Positions 28,321 to 37,652 are shown, counted from the stretch's first letter. The stretch is 62,870 nucleotides of DNA from JBFXCK01 sp050182275 (GCA_050182275.1 JBFXCK010000009.1:1-62870), one strand, 5' to 3'. Notes: generated by a model from the letters alone, not told the origin. Numbers and translations: made by a program.

Positions 28321-28333
28321 GGCCTAGGAGGCC
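28321..28333 (+). promoter_or_regulatory. Hairpin that contains the ribosome-binding site of the next gene
   Basis: GGCCT-AGG-AGGCC is a perfect five-base-pair stem with a three-base loop. The Shine-Dalgarno AGGAGG (28326-28331) lies in its loop and 3' arm, five bases before the ATG at 28337, so folding would hide the ribosome site. Confidence 0.5.
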
Positions 28334-28336
28334 CTG

Positions 28337-28900
28337 ATGGGGGAACGGGATACCTTGCCGCCGCGCCCGGAGCGGTTGAAGGCGGCTTTAAAAAAACCCA
28401 GGAATTCCGCGCTTCTCGCAACGGCGGGCGCGGTCGTGGCCAGTTTTATTATTGGCGGCGTCTTCGGCAATTTGGCCTTGATAGGGGAAATCAATTTGAC
28501 TTTATTAAAAATTGCCGCCGGCGCCTTTGCCGCTTTTGGCGCAGTGGCCGGGGTAATCAAAACCGCCAAATGGGCGGACAGGCAAGTGGAAAATTTCCGC
28601 GCCCGCATTCAATCGGAAGACAAAATCACTTTGATTAAATTCAGGATTTGGAGCACCGCCCTGGCCGCGGGAATAACGGCCGCAGCCGCGGCGGGATACA
28701 ACGCCTATAAAATAGCCGGCGCTTTGCTGGATAAAATGGATAAAACCGCGCTGCCGTCGGTTGAGCCGGAAAATTCACAAATCGCCACAGCCAATTTAAG
28801 CGAAGCGGAACAGCAAAATCCCAAGCTTGCCAATGCCGCAACGCGGCCGGTATCGATGTTGATTGTTGAATCCTTGAAAAGCCACGGGCGGGAGCTTTGA
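28337..28900 (+). CDS. Hypothetical membrane protein
   Basis: Function not recognised. 187 residues with a basic N-terminus (ERLKAALKKPRNS), then hydrophobic helices at about 25-45 (LLATAGAVVASFIIGGVFGN), 55-77 (TLLKIAAGAFAAFGAVAGVI) and 103-125 (Ala-rich), and a hydrophilic C-terminal 60 residues. AGGAGG five bases upstream of the ATG is strong but can be masked by a hairpin. It follows the zeta-like gene by 64 bases in the same direction, so the two may be one transcript. Confidence 0.7.
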   Translation: MGERDTLPPRPERLKAALKKPRNSALLATAGAVVASFIIGGVFGNLALIGEINLTLLKIAAGAFAAFGAVAGVIKTAKWADRQVENFRARIQSEDKITLIKFRIWSTALAAGITAAAAAGYNAYKIAGALLDKMDKTALPSVEPENSQIATANLSEAEQQNPKLANAATRPVSMLIVESLKSHGREL

Positions 28901-28904
28901 TTTT

Positions 28905-29924
28905 TTAGCGTTGGCGGCCCATTACTTTATACCAATGATTTTCTAAAACGCTGGGCTCGGGATTCTCACCGCCGATCGCCTGCAGCTTTTCAACCCGTTC
29001 ATCGGGCGGCATGGGCCCCAAGCCTAAAGCCCCGGTCGTAGCGTTAAAGCGGCCCTCGCATTTAGGCAGGCATAAAGCAATATCCATTTGCATTTGTACC
29101 ATCCGCCGCCATTGGATTTCGCGTTTCAGCAATTTCCCTTGTTCCGCCGGGGAGTTGTTGACCAAGCCCGCCAATTTTTTTACCAAGCGGTTTTGGATTA
29201 AGAACTGGCCGGCCGCTTTTACATAACTGCCGGCGATTACTTGCAAGCCGACCCTTAGGAAAAGCCCGGGATCTTCCGGTTGGTGTTTCTGGGCAGATTT
29301 TTTATCTTCGTTCGAAAATTCCATCACTCGCTGATCAAGCTTTTCCGGCGGGCCGGCGCAAAGGCTAAGCGACGTTTCAAAAACTTCACTCATTTTTTGA
29401 ACAAACAGCAATTCAGGTTTTATGTTGCGCCCTAGAATAACACCATCCCTGTCTTTCCAGGCGGTTGTCTCAATAAAATCGCCTAGTAAGAAGTTGGTTG
29501 CCGTAATTGCGCGGGGGACCAGCTTGCGGGATAGTTTTCCGGCTCTTAACTGATCCAGCACTTCGTCATATTCTGGCTTTTGAGGAAAATCAAAGCTGCG
29601 CAATAAATCAACTGCTTGAAAAAAGATGGTGTGATTCGAGGTTTGGGGAGACAGCTTAATATTCGCATGCGCAAAGTTTTTCGTGGTTTGGTATAAAGAA
29701 ACCGCCCAGGCGAAAGCGGCCATGCGGCCAACCGCCAGGGGGGTATGGCCGATCCCCGCTATGCCAAGACCGGCTATGATTTCAGGGGTTTTTGAAGCTA
29801 TGAGGGCGTCAACCGCCGATGGCGATAGGCCGGTAACGGCCGAGTAATTCCTGCCAAAAACTAAAGTGGCTTCAAACGGGGGCAGGGTATTTTCAAATTG
29901 GGGCAGGGCCATTTGGTTCCTCAT
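28905..29924 (-). CDS. Hypothetical protein
   Basis: Function not recognised. 339 residues on the strand opposite to its neighbours. An internal ATG at 29912 with AGGA upstream is an alternative start. Soluble, with one mildly hydrophobic segment (IAGLGIAGIGHTPLAVGRMA, AFAWAVSLYQ), and Lys/Gln-rich helices further on. Two Cys sit in CLPKCEGRFNATTG near the end. It converges with the membrane-protein gene (four bases between stops) and lies upstream of, and divergent from, the rpsL promoter. Confidence 0.7.
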   Translation of the reverse strand: MRNQMALPQFENTLPPFEATLVFGRNYSAVTGLSPSAVDALIASKTPEIIAGLGIAGIGHTPLAVGRMAAFAWAVSLYQTTKNFAHANIKLSPQTSNHTIFFQAVDLLRSFDFPQKPEYDEVLDQLRAGKLSRKLVPRAITATNFLLGDFIETTAWKDRDGVILGRNIKPELLFVQKMSEVFETSLSLCAGPPEKLDQRVMEFSNEDKKSAQKHQPEDPGLFLRVGLQVIAGSYVKAAGQFLIQNRLVKKLAGLVNNSPAEQGKLLKREIQWRRMVQMQMDIALCLPKCEGRFNATTGALGLGPMPPDERVEKLQAIGGENPEPSVLENHWYKVMGRQR

Positions 29925-30035
29925 AAATTTGTATCCTTTTTAACAAAATAAGTAGCCTAATGCAATAAATTAAATATCCGGCCGGATAGGGGCTAAATCC
30001 CCATTTTAACCTTTAAAATAATCTTACTTTTGCTG

Positions 30036-30064
30036 TTGACGGGCTTTAATAAATCCCCTATAAA
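30036..30064 (+). promoter_or_regulatory. Putative promoter of rpsL-rpsG-fusA-tuf
   Basis: TTGACG (30036-30041), a 17-base spacer and TATAAA (30059-30064): a near-consensus sigma70 site placed about 250 bases before rpsL. Confidence 0.7.
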
Positions 30065-30183
30065 TCCGTCACGTTTTGGGAAAGACGGCTGTAGCTCTTG
30101 GGCCCGTGTTTAAGGCTTTAAGCTAAACGCGTTTTTCATAAAGCATCCGCATTCGCGAGCCGTTTGTTGATTTCAACAAACCC

Positions 30184-30216
30184 AATGGCCCACGTATCGC
30201 GGCCATTTTTGTTTTT
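30184..30216 (+). terminator. Terminator-like hairpin in the rpsL leader (candidate attenuator)
   Basis: AATGGCC (30184-30190) and GGCCATT (30201-30207) pair around CACGTATCGC and run into TTTTTGTTTTT. It lies about 140 bases downstream of the predicted start and 100 bases before rpsL. Part of its left arm could alternatively pair with TGGGCC at 30099-30104, which would disrupt the hairpin. Confidence 0.55.
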
Positions 30217-30226
30217 ATATTGAGCG

Positions 30227-30280
30227 CTCATGGTGAGCTTGTCGAACCATGAGCTCATCCTTCGACAAGCTCAGGATGAG
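30227..30280. repeat. Interspersed palindromic repeat, locus 2 (units A and B)
   Basis: Unit A, 30227-30253: arms CTCATGG/CCATGAG around TGAGCTTGTCGAA. Unit B, 30254-30280: arms CTCATCC/GGATGAG around TTCGACAAGCTCA. The two abut exactly. They lie in the rpsL leader between the terminator-like hairpin and the ribosome-binding site. Confidence 0.85.
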
Positions 30281-30317
30281 CTAGGAGAGGAAAGTTTTTG
30301 AGGTTAGGGAATAAAAT

Positions 30318-30689
30318 ATGCCTACAGTAAATCAACTCATTCGTCATGGCCGGAAGGATCCGACTTGGCGCAACACGGTGCCGGCGCTTGAAGCTGCCCC
30401 GGCCAAGCGCGGCGTTTGCACCCGCGTTTACACGACGACGCCGAAAAAGCCGAACTCGGCTTTGCGGAAAGTCGCGCGCGTGCGCTTAACGAATGGTTTT
30501 GAAGTCACCGCTTACATCGGTGGCGAAGGCCACAATTTGCAGGAACACTCGGTGGTGTTGATCCGCGGCGGCCGTGTAAAAGATTTACCCGGCGTGCGTT
30601 ATCACATCGTCCGCGGCTCGCTCGACACGCAAGGGGTCAAGGACCGTAAACAACAGCGCTCGAAATACGGCGCGAAACGTCCTAAATAA
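30318..30689 (+). CDS. rpsL: Ribosomal protein S12
   Basis: A 123-residue decoding-centre protein. KRGVCTRVYTTTPKKPNSAL (the Lys of the streptomycin site is wild type) and the GHNLQEHSVVLIRGGRVKDL, PGVRYHIVRG segments are intact. First gene of the str operon, preceded by a long leader with a candidate attenuator. Confidence 0.98.
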   Translation: MPTVNQLIRHGRKDPTWRNTVPALEAAPAKRGVCTRVYTTTPKKPNSALRKVARVRLTNGFEVTAYIGGEGHNLQEHSVVLIRGGRVKDLPGVRYHIVRGSLDTQGVKDRKQQRSKYGAKRPK

Positions 30690-30704
30690 GGAAGGCAGGA
30701 AAAT

Positions 30705-31175
30705 ATGGCTCGTCGCCGCGCAGCAGTAAAACGTGAAGTGATTCCCGATCCCCGGTATGGGCGCATCGAGGTTGCGAAATTTATCAACATGCTGATGCAG
30801 CACGGTAAAAAAGGCGCTGCGGAAAAAATCACCTACAGCGCGTTTGATGAAATCGCCAAAAAAAGCAAGGAAGATCCGGTTAAAATTTTCCTGGCCGCCA
30901 TTGAAAACGTCAGGCCGGCTGTTGAAGTAAAATCGCGCCGCGTTGGCGGCGCAACGTATCAGGTGCCGGTTGAAGTAAGCGCTGTGCGCGGCTTCGCCTT
31001 GGCTTGCCGTTGGATTATTGAGGCGGCGGCGAATCGTGGGGAGAAAACCATGTGGCAGCGCCTTCTTGCTGAGATCATGGAAGCCGCGCAAGGCCGCGGT
31101 TCGGCTGTGAAGAAACGCGATGAAACTCATCGGATGGCGGACGCTAATAAAGCTTTCGCGCATTTCCGTTGGTAG
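30705..31175 (+). CDS. rpsG: Ribosomal protein S7
   Basis: A 156-residue S7, the primary 16S 3'-domain assembly protein. It begins MARRRAAVKREVIPDPRYG and contains the conserved VGGATYQVPVEVSAVRGFAL. It lies 15 bases after rpsL with AAGGCAGGAAA upstream of the ATG. In other proteobacteria S7 represses this operon; a target was not located here. Confidence 0.98.
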   Translation: MARRRAAVKREVIPDPRYGRIEVAKFINMLMQHGKKGAAEKITYSAFDEIAKKSKEDPVKIFLAAIENVRPAVEVKSRRVGGATYQVPVEVSAVRGFALACRWIIEAAANRGEKTMWQRLLAEIMEAAQGRGSAVKKRDETHRMADANKAFAHFRW

Positions 31176-31197
31176 TATTTAAAGGAAAGTAAGTTCG

Positions 31198-33276
31198 ATG
31201 GCACGTACAACTCCTATCGAAAAGTACCGCAATATCGGGATTATGGCGCACATTGACGCCGGTAAAACCACGACCACGGAACGTATTCTGTATTACACCG
31301 GTAAATCCTATAAAATCGGTGAAGTGCATGAAGGTACGGCGACCATGGATTTCATGGATCAGGAACGGGAGCGCGGCATTACCATTACTTCCGCCGCCAC
31401 CACTTGCTTTTGGCGCGATCACCGCATCAATATTATCGATACGCCGGGCCACGTCGATTTCACCATTGAGGTCGAGCGTTCTTTGCGCGTGCTTGACGGC
31501 GCTGTAACCGTGTTTGACTCGGTTGCCGGCGTTGAGCCGCAATCCGAAACCGTATGGCGTCAGGCTGACAAATATAATGTGCCGCGCATTTGCTTCGTCA
31601 ATAAGATGGACCGCATCGGCGCCGATTTTTACCGCTGCGTGCAGGAAATCACCGACAAGCTGGGCGCCAAACCTTGCGTGTTGACTTTGCCGGTCGGAAT
31701 TGAGGCCGACTATAGCGGCTTGATCGATTTGCAAACCATGAAATATGTGCGCTGGCATGATGACGGTCTCGGCGCTAAATTCACGGAAGAGGAAATTCCG
31801 GCAGATTTGAAGGCCAAGGCCGATGAATACCACGCCAAGATGGTTGAAATGGTCGTCGAAATGGATGACAAGGCGCTGGAAGAATATTTGAACGGCAAGC
31901 ATCCTGATGTCGCCACCATGAAAAAATGCGTGCGCAAAGCCGTTGTCACCGGCGCTTTCGTGCCCGTCATTTGCGGCGCCGCTTTCAAAAACAAGGGCGT
32001 GCAAACGCTGCTTGATGCGATCGTCGATTATCTGCCCTCGCCGTTGGATTTGCCGGCTGTTAAGGGTACCGATCCCGACAAGCCGGATGTTGAAATCATC
32101 CGCGAACGCAAAGATGACCAGCCAATGTGCGGTTTGGCCTTTAAAATTATGACCGATCCATTTGTCGGCACGCTTACTTTCTTCCGCGTTTATTCGGGCG
32201 TTTTGACCGACGGCAGCTATGTACTGAATTCAACCAAGGGCGAACGCGAACGTATCGGCCGCATGTTGTTAATGCATGCCAATGACCGCGAGCCGATCAA
32301 GGAGGCCTTCGCCGGCGATATCGTGGCGCTGGTTGGCCTAAAGAGCACCTTTACCGGCGATACTTTATGCGACCCCGATAAATCGGTTTTGCTGGAACGC
32401 ATTAATATTCCCGAACCCGTCATTGAATTGGCGATCGAACCGAAAACCAAAGCCGACCAAGAAAAAATGGGCGTGGCCTTGGCCCGTTTGGCGCAGGAAG
32501 ATCCAAGCTTCCGCATCGCTTCGGATCAGGAAACCGGCCAGACCATTATTAAGGGCGTTGGCGAATTGCACCTGGAAATTAAGGTCGATATTTTAAAGCG
32601 CACCTATAAGGTCGATGCCAATGTCGGGCAGCCGCAAGTGGCCTACCGCGAAACCATTAGCAAAGCCTATGAAATGGATTATACCCACAAAAAGCAATCG
32701 GGCGGTGCTGGTCAATTCGCTAAGGTTAAAATCTTGTTCGAACCGCTGCCCCCCGGCTCGGGCTATGAATTTGAATCCAAGATTTACGGCGGCTCGGTGC
32801 CCAAGGAATACATCCCGGGCGTTGAAAAGGGCTTGGCCGCGGCGCGCGAAACCGGCGTGTTGGCGGGCTTTCCCTGCATCGATTTTAAAGCCACCTTGAT
32901 AGATGGCGCTTACCACGATGTTGACTCGTCCGTGCTGGCGTTCGAAATCGCCGCGCGGGCCGCTTTCCGTGAAGGCATTGTCAAGGCTGGCCCCAAATTG
33001 TTGGAGCCGGTTATGAAAGTCGAAGTCATCACCCCGGAAGATTATATGGGCGATGTAATCGGCGATTTGAACAGCCGCCGTGGCCAGGTAACGGGCATGG
33101 ATCAACGGGGCAACGCCCGGATCGTCACCGCCATGGTGCCGCTCGCCAATATGTTCGGTTATGTGAACACTTTGCGCTCGATGAGCCAAGGCCGTGCGCA
33201 ATATTCGATGGAGTTCAACCACTATGAAGCGGCGCCGCAAGCGGCCGCTGAATTAGTAAAGGCCAAATACGCGTAA
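31198..33276 (+). CDS. fusA: Elongation factor G
   Basis: A 692-residue translocase. GTPase motifs are AHIDAGKTTTTERIL, a normal switch I with QERERGITITSAATT, DTPGHVDF and NKMD. The rest of the five-domain protein is complete, ending YEAAPQAAAELVKAKYA. Its canonical switch I contrasts with the altered one in the neighbouring EF-Tu. Confidence 0.98.
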   Translation: MARTTPIEKYRNIGIMAHIDAGKTTTTERILYYTGKSYKIGEVHEGTATMDFMDQERERGITITSAATTCFWRDHRINIIDTPGHVDFTIEVERSLRVLDGAVTVFDSVAGVEPQSETVWRQADKYNVPRICFVNKMDRIGADFYRCVQEITDKLGAKPCVLTLPVGIEADYSGLIDLQTMKYVRWHDDGLGAKFTEEEIPADLKAKADEYHAKMVEMVVEMDDKALEEYLNGKHPDVATMKKCVRKAVVTGAFVPVICGAAFKNKGVQTLLDAIVDYLPSPLDLPAVKGTDPDKPDVEIIRERKDDQPMCGLAFKIMTDPFVGTLTFFRVYSGVLTDGSYVLNSTKGERERIGRMLLMHANDREPIKEAFAGDIVALVGLKSTFTGDTLCDPDKSVLLERINIPEPVIELAIEPKTKADQEKMGVALARLAQEDPSFRIASDQETGQTIIKGVGELHLEIKVDILKRTYKVDANVGQPQVAYRETISKAYEMDYTHKKQSGGAGQFAKVKILFEPLPPGSGYEFESKIYGGSVPKEYIPGVEKGLAAARETGVLAGFPCIDFKATLIDGAYHDVDSSVLAFEIAARAAFREGIVKAGPKLLEPVMKVEVITPEDYMGDVIGDLNSRRGQVTGMDQRGNARIVTAMVPLANMFGYVNTLRSMSQGRAQYSMEFNHYEAAPQAAAELVKAKYA

Positions 33277-33317
33277 ACTTTTAAATTTTTTACTTAAAGC
33301 CAGCAAAGGAGACCACC

Positions 33318-34526
<1,209 letters not shown>

Positions 34527-34548
34527 GAGATAACAAGACCCCAAACGG

Positions 34549-34617
34549 GGCAGGGTTTAATCTGGCGGCAGCGGCATCAGCCGCTTCCGCCGAAGATTCC
34601 AAAATCCTGCCTCTTTT
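34549..34617 (+). terminator. Long hairpin between tuf and rpsJ (tuf terminator or S10 attenuator)
   Basis: An outer stem GGCAGGGTTT/AAAATCCTGCC and an inner stem GGCGGCAGCGGC/GCCGCTTCCGCC with the loop ATCA are followed by TCTTTT. It is the only strong structure in the 142-base gap between tuf and rpsJ, where other bacteria have the L4-controlled S10 leader. Confidence 0.65.
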
Positions 34618-34668
34618 AAGGGTTGTAAAGTTTGTAGTTAGAGAGAGATCGTTAAAGGCAGGTTATTG

Positions 34669-34986
34669 ATGGAAAACCAGAATATCCGTATTCGCTTAAA
34701 AGCGTTCGATCACCGGCTGTTGGACTTGTCCACCGCCGAGATCGTGCTCACCGCGAAACGCACCGGCGCCAGAGTGCGGGGGCCGATTCCGCTCCCCACG
34801 CGGATTGAACGCTTTACGGTCAACCGCTCGCCGCACATCGACAAGAAGTCGCGCGAGCAATTCGAAATCCGCACGCATAAGCGTATGTTGGACATTATCG
34901 AGCCCACCCCGCAAACCGTCGATGCTTTAATGAAGCTTGATCTGGCGGCCGGTGTGGATGTCGAAATTAAGCTGCAGGCAGCGTAA
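34669..34986 (+). CDS. rpsJ: Ribosomal protein S10
   Basis: 105 residues. The ATG at 34669 fits the usual start (MxNQNIRIRLKAFDHRLLD); a TTG directly before it is in frame. S10 is in the 30S head and also binds NusB/NusG. RFTVNRSPHIDKKSREQFEI is the conserved loop. First gene of the S10 operon, with a hairpin leader. Confidence 0.97.
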   Translation: MENQNIRIRLKAFDHRLLDLSTAEIVLTAKRTGARVRGPIPLPTRIERFTVNRSPHIDKKSREQFEIRTHKRMLDIIEPTPQTVDALMKLDLAAGVDVEIKLQAA

Positions 34987-34998
34987 AGGAATAAGGCT

Positions 34999-35727
34999 AT
35001 GAAAACGCGTACCGGTTTAATCGCAAAGAAATTGGGCATGACCCGCGTCTATGACGCCGAAGGGCGCCATATTCCCGCGACGTTGCTGCAAGTGGAAAAC
35101 TGCCAAGTAACGGCCCACAAAACCAAAGAGAAAAACGGCTACACCGCCCTGCAATTGGGCGCAGGCGCCCGTAAGGCCAAAAATGTCAGTAAGGCGTTGA
35201 AAGGCCATTTGGCTAAAGCCAAGGTCGAAGCCAAGGCCAAAATCGCCGAATTCGTGGTCAGCGAGGATGCGCTGGTGCCGGTAGGCAGTGAAATTACCGC
35301 CGCGCATTTTATCGCCGGCCAATATGTTGACGTAGTGGGCATCACCATTGGCCGCGGTTTCGCAGGGCCGATGAAGCGGCACAATTTCGCCGGCTTGAAA
35401 GCCACTCACGGCGTGTCGATCCGCCACCGCAGCCACGGTTCAACCGGCCAGCGTCAAGACCCGGGCCGCGTGTTCAAGAATAAACGCATGGCCGGCCATA
35501 TGGGCGATGTGCGCGTGACCACGCAAAATTTGAAAGTCATTTCAACCGACGCCGAAAAGGGTTTTATCGTGATCAAGGGCAACATGCCCGGCCATGAAGG
35601 TTCGTACGTGTTGGTGAAAGACGCGATTAAAAGCAAACTGCCGAAGGATCTTCCTTTCCCCGCCGCTTTACGCGGTGGCGAAGAAGCCCCGAAAGCAGAG
35701 GCAACCGAAACTCCGGCTGCTCAATAA
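34999..35727 (+). CDS. rplC: Ribosomal protein L3 with acidic Ala-rich tail
   Basis: 242 residues against 209 in E. coli. The long loop towards the peptidyl-transferase centre reads SHGSTGQRQDPGRVFKNKRM, including the Gln that PrmB methylates in other bacteria. The extra length is mainly a C-terminal tail EEAPKAEATETPAAQ. Confidence 0.97.
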   Translation: MKTRTGLIAKKLGMTRVYDAEGRHIPATLLQVENCQVTAHKTKEKNGYTALQLGAGARKAKNVSKALKGHLAKAKVEAKAKIAEFVVSEDALVPVGSEITAAHFIAGQYVDVVGITIGRGFAGPMKRHNFAGLKATHGVSIRHRSHGSTGQRQDPGRVFKNKRMAGHMGDVRVTTQNLKVISTDAEKGFIVIKGNMPGHEGSYVLVKDAIKSKLPKDLPFPAALRGGEEAPKAEATETPAAQ

Positions 35728-35743
35728 TAGATAGGAACAAGTC

Positions 35744-36457
35744 ATGAAGCAGGCTTTAAAAACATTGGACAATAAAGACGCAGGGGAATTTAACGCCCCG
35801 GCCGATATTTTTGGCTTAAAGCCGCGCCGCGATATTTTATCACGCGTGGTGAATTGGCAATTGGCCAAGAAACAAGCGGGCACGCACAAGACCAAAACCG
35901 TCAGCGACATCGCCGGCACCACGAAAAAACCCTGGGCGCAAAAGGGCACTGGCCGCGCCCGTCAAGGCAGCTTGCGGAACGCGCAATTCCGTGGCGGCGC
36001 CACCATTTTCGGCCCGCTGCCGCGCAGCCATGCTTTTACTTTGTCGCGTAAATTCCGCCAATTAGGTTTGAAAATGGCGCTTTCCAGCAAATTGGCTGAA
36101 GGCAACGTCATTTTCTTGAAAGAAGCCGCTTTGCCCGAAGCTAAAACCGGCAAATTGGCTAAAAGCCTCGAAAAATTGGGCGCTTCTTCGGCGTTATTGA
36201 TCGGCGGCGAAAAGCTGGATGCGAATCTGGCCAAGGCGGCGGCGAATTTGGAAACTTTTAATGTTCTCCCCACCATGGGCGCCAATGTATATGACATTTT
36301 ACGCTGCAAGAAATTGCTGATCACGACCGAGGCGGTCGAATTGCTGCAAGCCCGTTTCAAAAATTCAGCGGACAAGGTGAAAGCCGCAAAACCCGCTAAA
36401 GCCGCCAAACCCAAGGCCGAAAAGCCCGCCAAAGCCGCTAAAGCGAAGAAAGAGTAA
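35744..36457 (+). CDS. rplD: Ribosomal protein L4 with Lys/Ala/Pro tail
   Basis: 237 residues against about 201 in E. coli. KPWAQKGTGRARQGSLRNAQ is the exit-tunnel loop. The C-terminal 35 residues (KAAKPAKAAKPKAEKPAKAA) are a low-complexity basic extension. L4 often represses the S10 operon; the hairpin before rpsJ is a possible target. Confidence 0.96.
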   Translation: MKQALKTLDNKDAGEFNAPADIFGLKPRRDILSRVVNWQLAKKQAGTHKTKTVSDIAGTTKKPWAQKGTGRARQGSLRNAQFRGGATIFGPLPRSHAFTLSRKFRQLGLKMALSSKLAEGNVIFLKEAALPEAKTGKLAKSLEKLGASSALLIGGEKLDANLAKAAANLETFNVLPTMGANVYDILRCKKLLITTEAVELLQARFKNSADKVKAAKPAKAAKPKAEKPAKAAKAKKE

Positions 36458-36462
36458 CAGCC

Positions 36463-36795
36463 ATGAGCAAGACCAACCTTAAAATCATCACCAAGCCGAA
36501 GCTGACGCGGGAGCAAATGCTCTCCATCATCCGCCGGCCGCGCATTACGGAAAAGGCGACTCAAGGCAGCGAACATAATCAAGTCACTTTCGTGGTGCCT
36601 TTAACCGCCACCAAGCCTGAAATCAAAGTCGCGGTTGAAGGGTTGTTTAAAGTGAAAGTTGAGGCCGTCAACACCATCCGGATGACCGACAAAACCAAAA
36701 TGTTCCGGGGCCGCCCCGGCACGCGCCAGTCGATCAAAAAAGCGATCGTCACCTTGGCCGATGGCCAGTCGATCGATGTCACGGCAGGGATATAG
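36463..36795 (+). CDS. rplW: Ribosomal protein L23
   Basis: 110 residues; surrounds the tunnel exit and binds trigger factor and SRP. RRPRITEKATQGSEHNQVTF and the NTIRMTDKTKMFRGRPGTR loop are typical. A 20-residue N-terminal lead (MSKTNLKIITKPKLTREQML) precedes the usual core. It starts five bases after rplD. Confidence 0.96.
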   Translation: MSKTNLKIITKPKLTREQMLSIIRRPRITEKATQGSEHNQVTFVVPLTATKPEIKVAVEGLFKVKVEAVNTIRMTDKTKMFRGRPGTRQSIKKAIVTLADGQSIDVTAGI

Positions 36796-36813
36796 GAATA
36801 AAGGAATATTGTT

Positions 36814-37635
36814 ATGGCACTAAAGAATTATAATCCGGTTACCCCTTCGCAGCGCGCGCTGGTCATCGTCGACCGCGCCGATTTGTGGAAAGGCAAGCCT
36901 GTCAAAGCTTTGACCGAAGGCAAAAAAAGCTCGGGCGGCCGTAACAATACGGGCCGCGTCACCTCGCGCTATATCGGCGGCGGTCACAAGCGCACTTACC
37001 GCATCATCGATTTCAAGCGCAGCCGCTTTGATGATGTCGCGATTGTTGAGCGTATTGAATATGATCCGAACCGCTCGGGCCGTATCGCGCTGATCAAATA
37101 TAAAAGCGATGGCGCTTTGTCCTACATTTTGGCGCCGCAACGCCTGGCCGCCGGCGATGAAGTTGTATCGGGCGAACGCGTCGATATCAAACCCGGCAAC
37201 GCCATGTACATTAAAAACATGCCGATCGGCACGGTGCTGCATAACGTCGAATTAAAACCCGGCAAGGGCGGCCAAATGGCCCGTTCGGCCGGTTCTTATG
37301 TGCAATTGGTTGGCCGCGATCAGGGGTATGCCCAGCTTCGCCTAAGCTCGGGCGAAGTGCGGTTGGTGCATCAAGATTGCATGGCCTCGATTGGCGCCAT
37401 GTCGAACCCCGACTGGCAAAACGTCAATTTCGGCAAGGCCGGCAGAATGCGTTGGCGCGGTAAGCGCCCGCATGTCCGCGGTATTGCCATGAACCCGGTC
37501 GATCACCCGAATGGCGGCCGCACCAACGGCGGCAAGCATTGGGCGACACCGTGGGGGATTTCAACCAAGGGCAAGAAAACCCGTAAAAACAAGCGCACGA
37601 ATAGCTTTATTATTCGCCGCCGCAAAGCGTCTTAA
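36814..37635 (+). CDS. rplB: Ribosomal protein L2 with altered HPHGG motif
   Basis: 273 residues; core 23S-binding protein near the peptidyl-transferase centre. GRNNTGRVTSRYIGGGHKRT and the KGKKTRKNKRTNSFIIRRR end are normal. The near-universal [13 protein letters not shown] motif reads NPVDHPNGGRTNGGKHW here (codons at about 37492-37542): the second His is Asn and the GGEG part is missing, a net loss of three residues. The Asp-His pair implicated in peptidyl-transferase function (228-229 in E. coli) is kept. Confidence 0.97.
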   Translation: MALKNYNPVTPSQRALVIVDRADLWKGKPVKALTEGKKSSGGRNNTGRVTSRYIGGGHKRTYRIIDFKRSRFDDVAIVERIEYDPNRSGRIALIKYKSDGALSYILAPQRLAAGDEVVSGERVDIKPGNAMYIKNMPIGTVLHNVELKPGKGGQMARSAGSYVQLVGRDQGYAQLRLSSGEVRLVHQDCMASIGAMSNPDWQNVNFGKAGRMRWRGKRPHVRGIAMNPVDHPNGGRTNGGKHWATPWGISTKGKKTRKNKRTNSFIIRRRKAS

Positions 37636-37652
37636 GAGTGAAGGAGTAAGAT

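Larger units (their letters stand above)
29925..30317 (+). other. Regulatory region and leader of the rpsL operon
   Basis: 393 bases without a gene. In order: the promoter at 30036-30064; a predicted leader of about 247 bases with possible pairings ACGGCT(30085)/AGCCGT(30158) and TGGGCC(30099)/GGCCCA(30187), the hairpin GTTTGTTG/CAACAAAC (30162-30181) and the terminator-like hairpin at 30184-30216; a pair of interspersed palindromes; then GGAGAGGAAAG and a further AGGTTAGGG before rpsL. Confidence 0.6.

Noticed and set aside
30227..30280. The paired palindromes as a mini CRISPR array
   Set aside because: Units abut or are separated by 4-17 bases, are not identical direct repeats with spacers of uniform length, and no cas genes are present.
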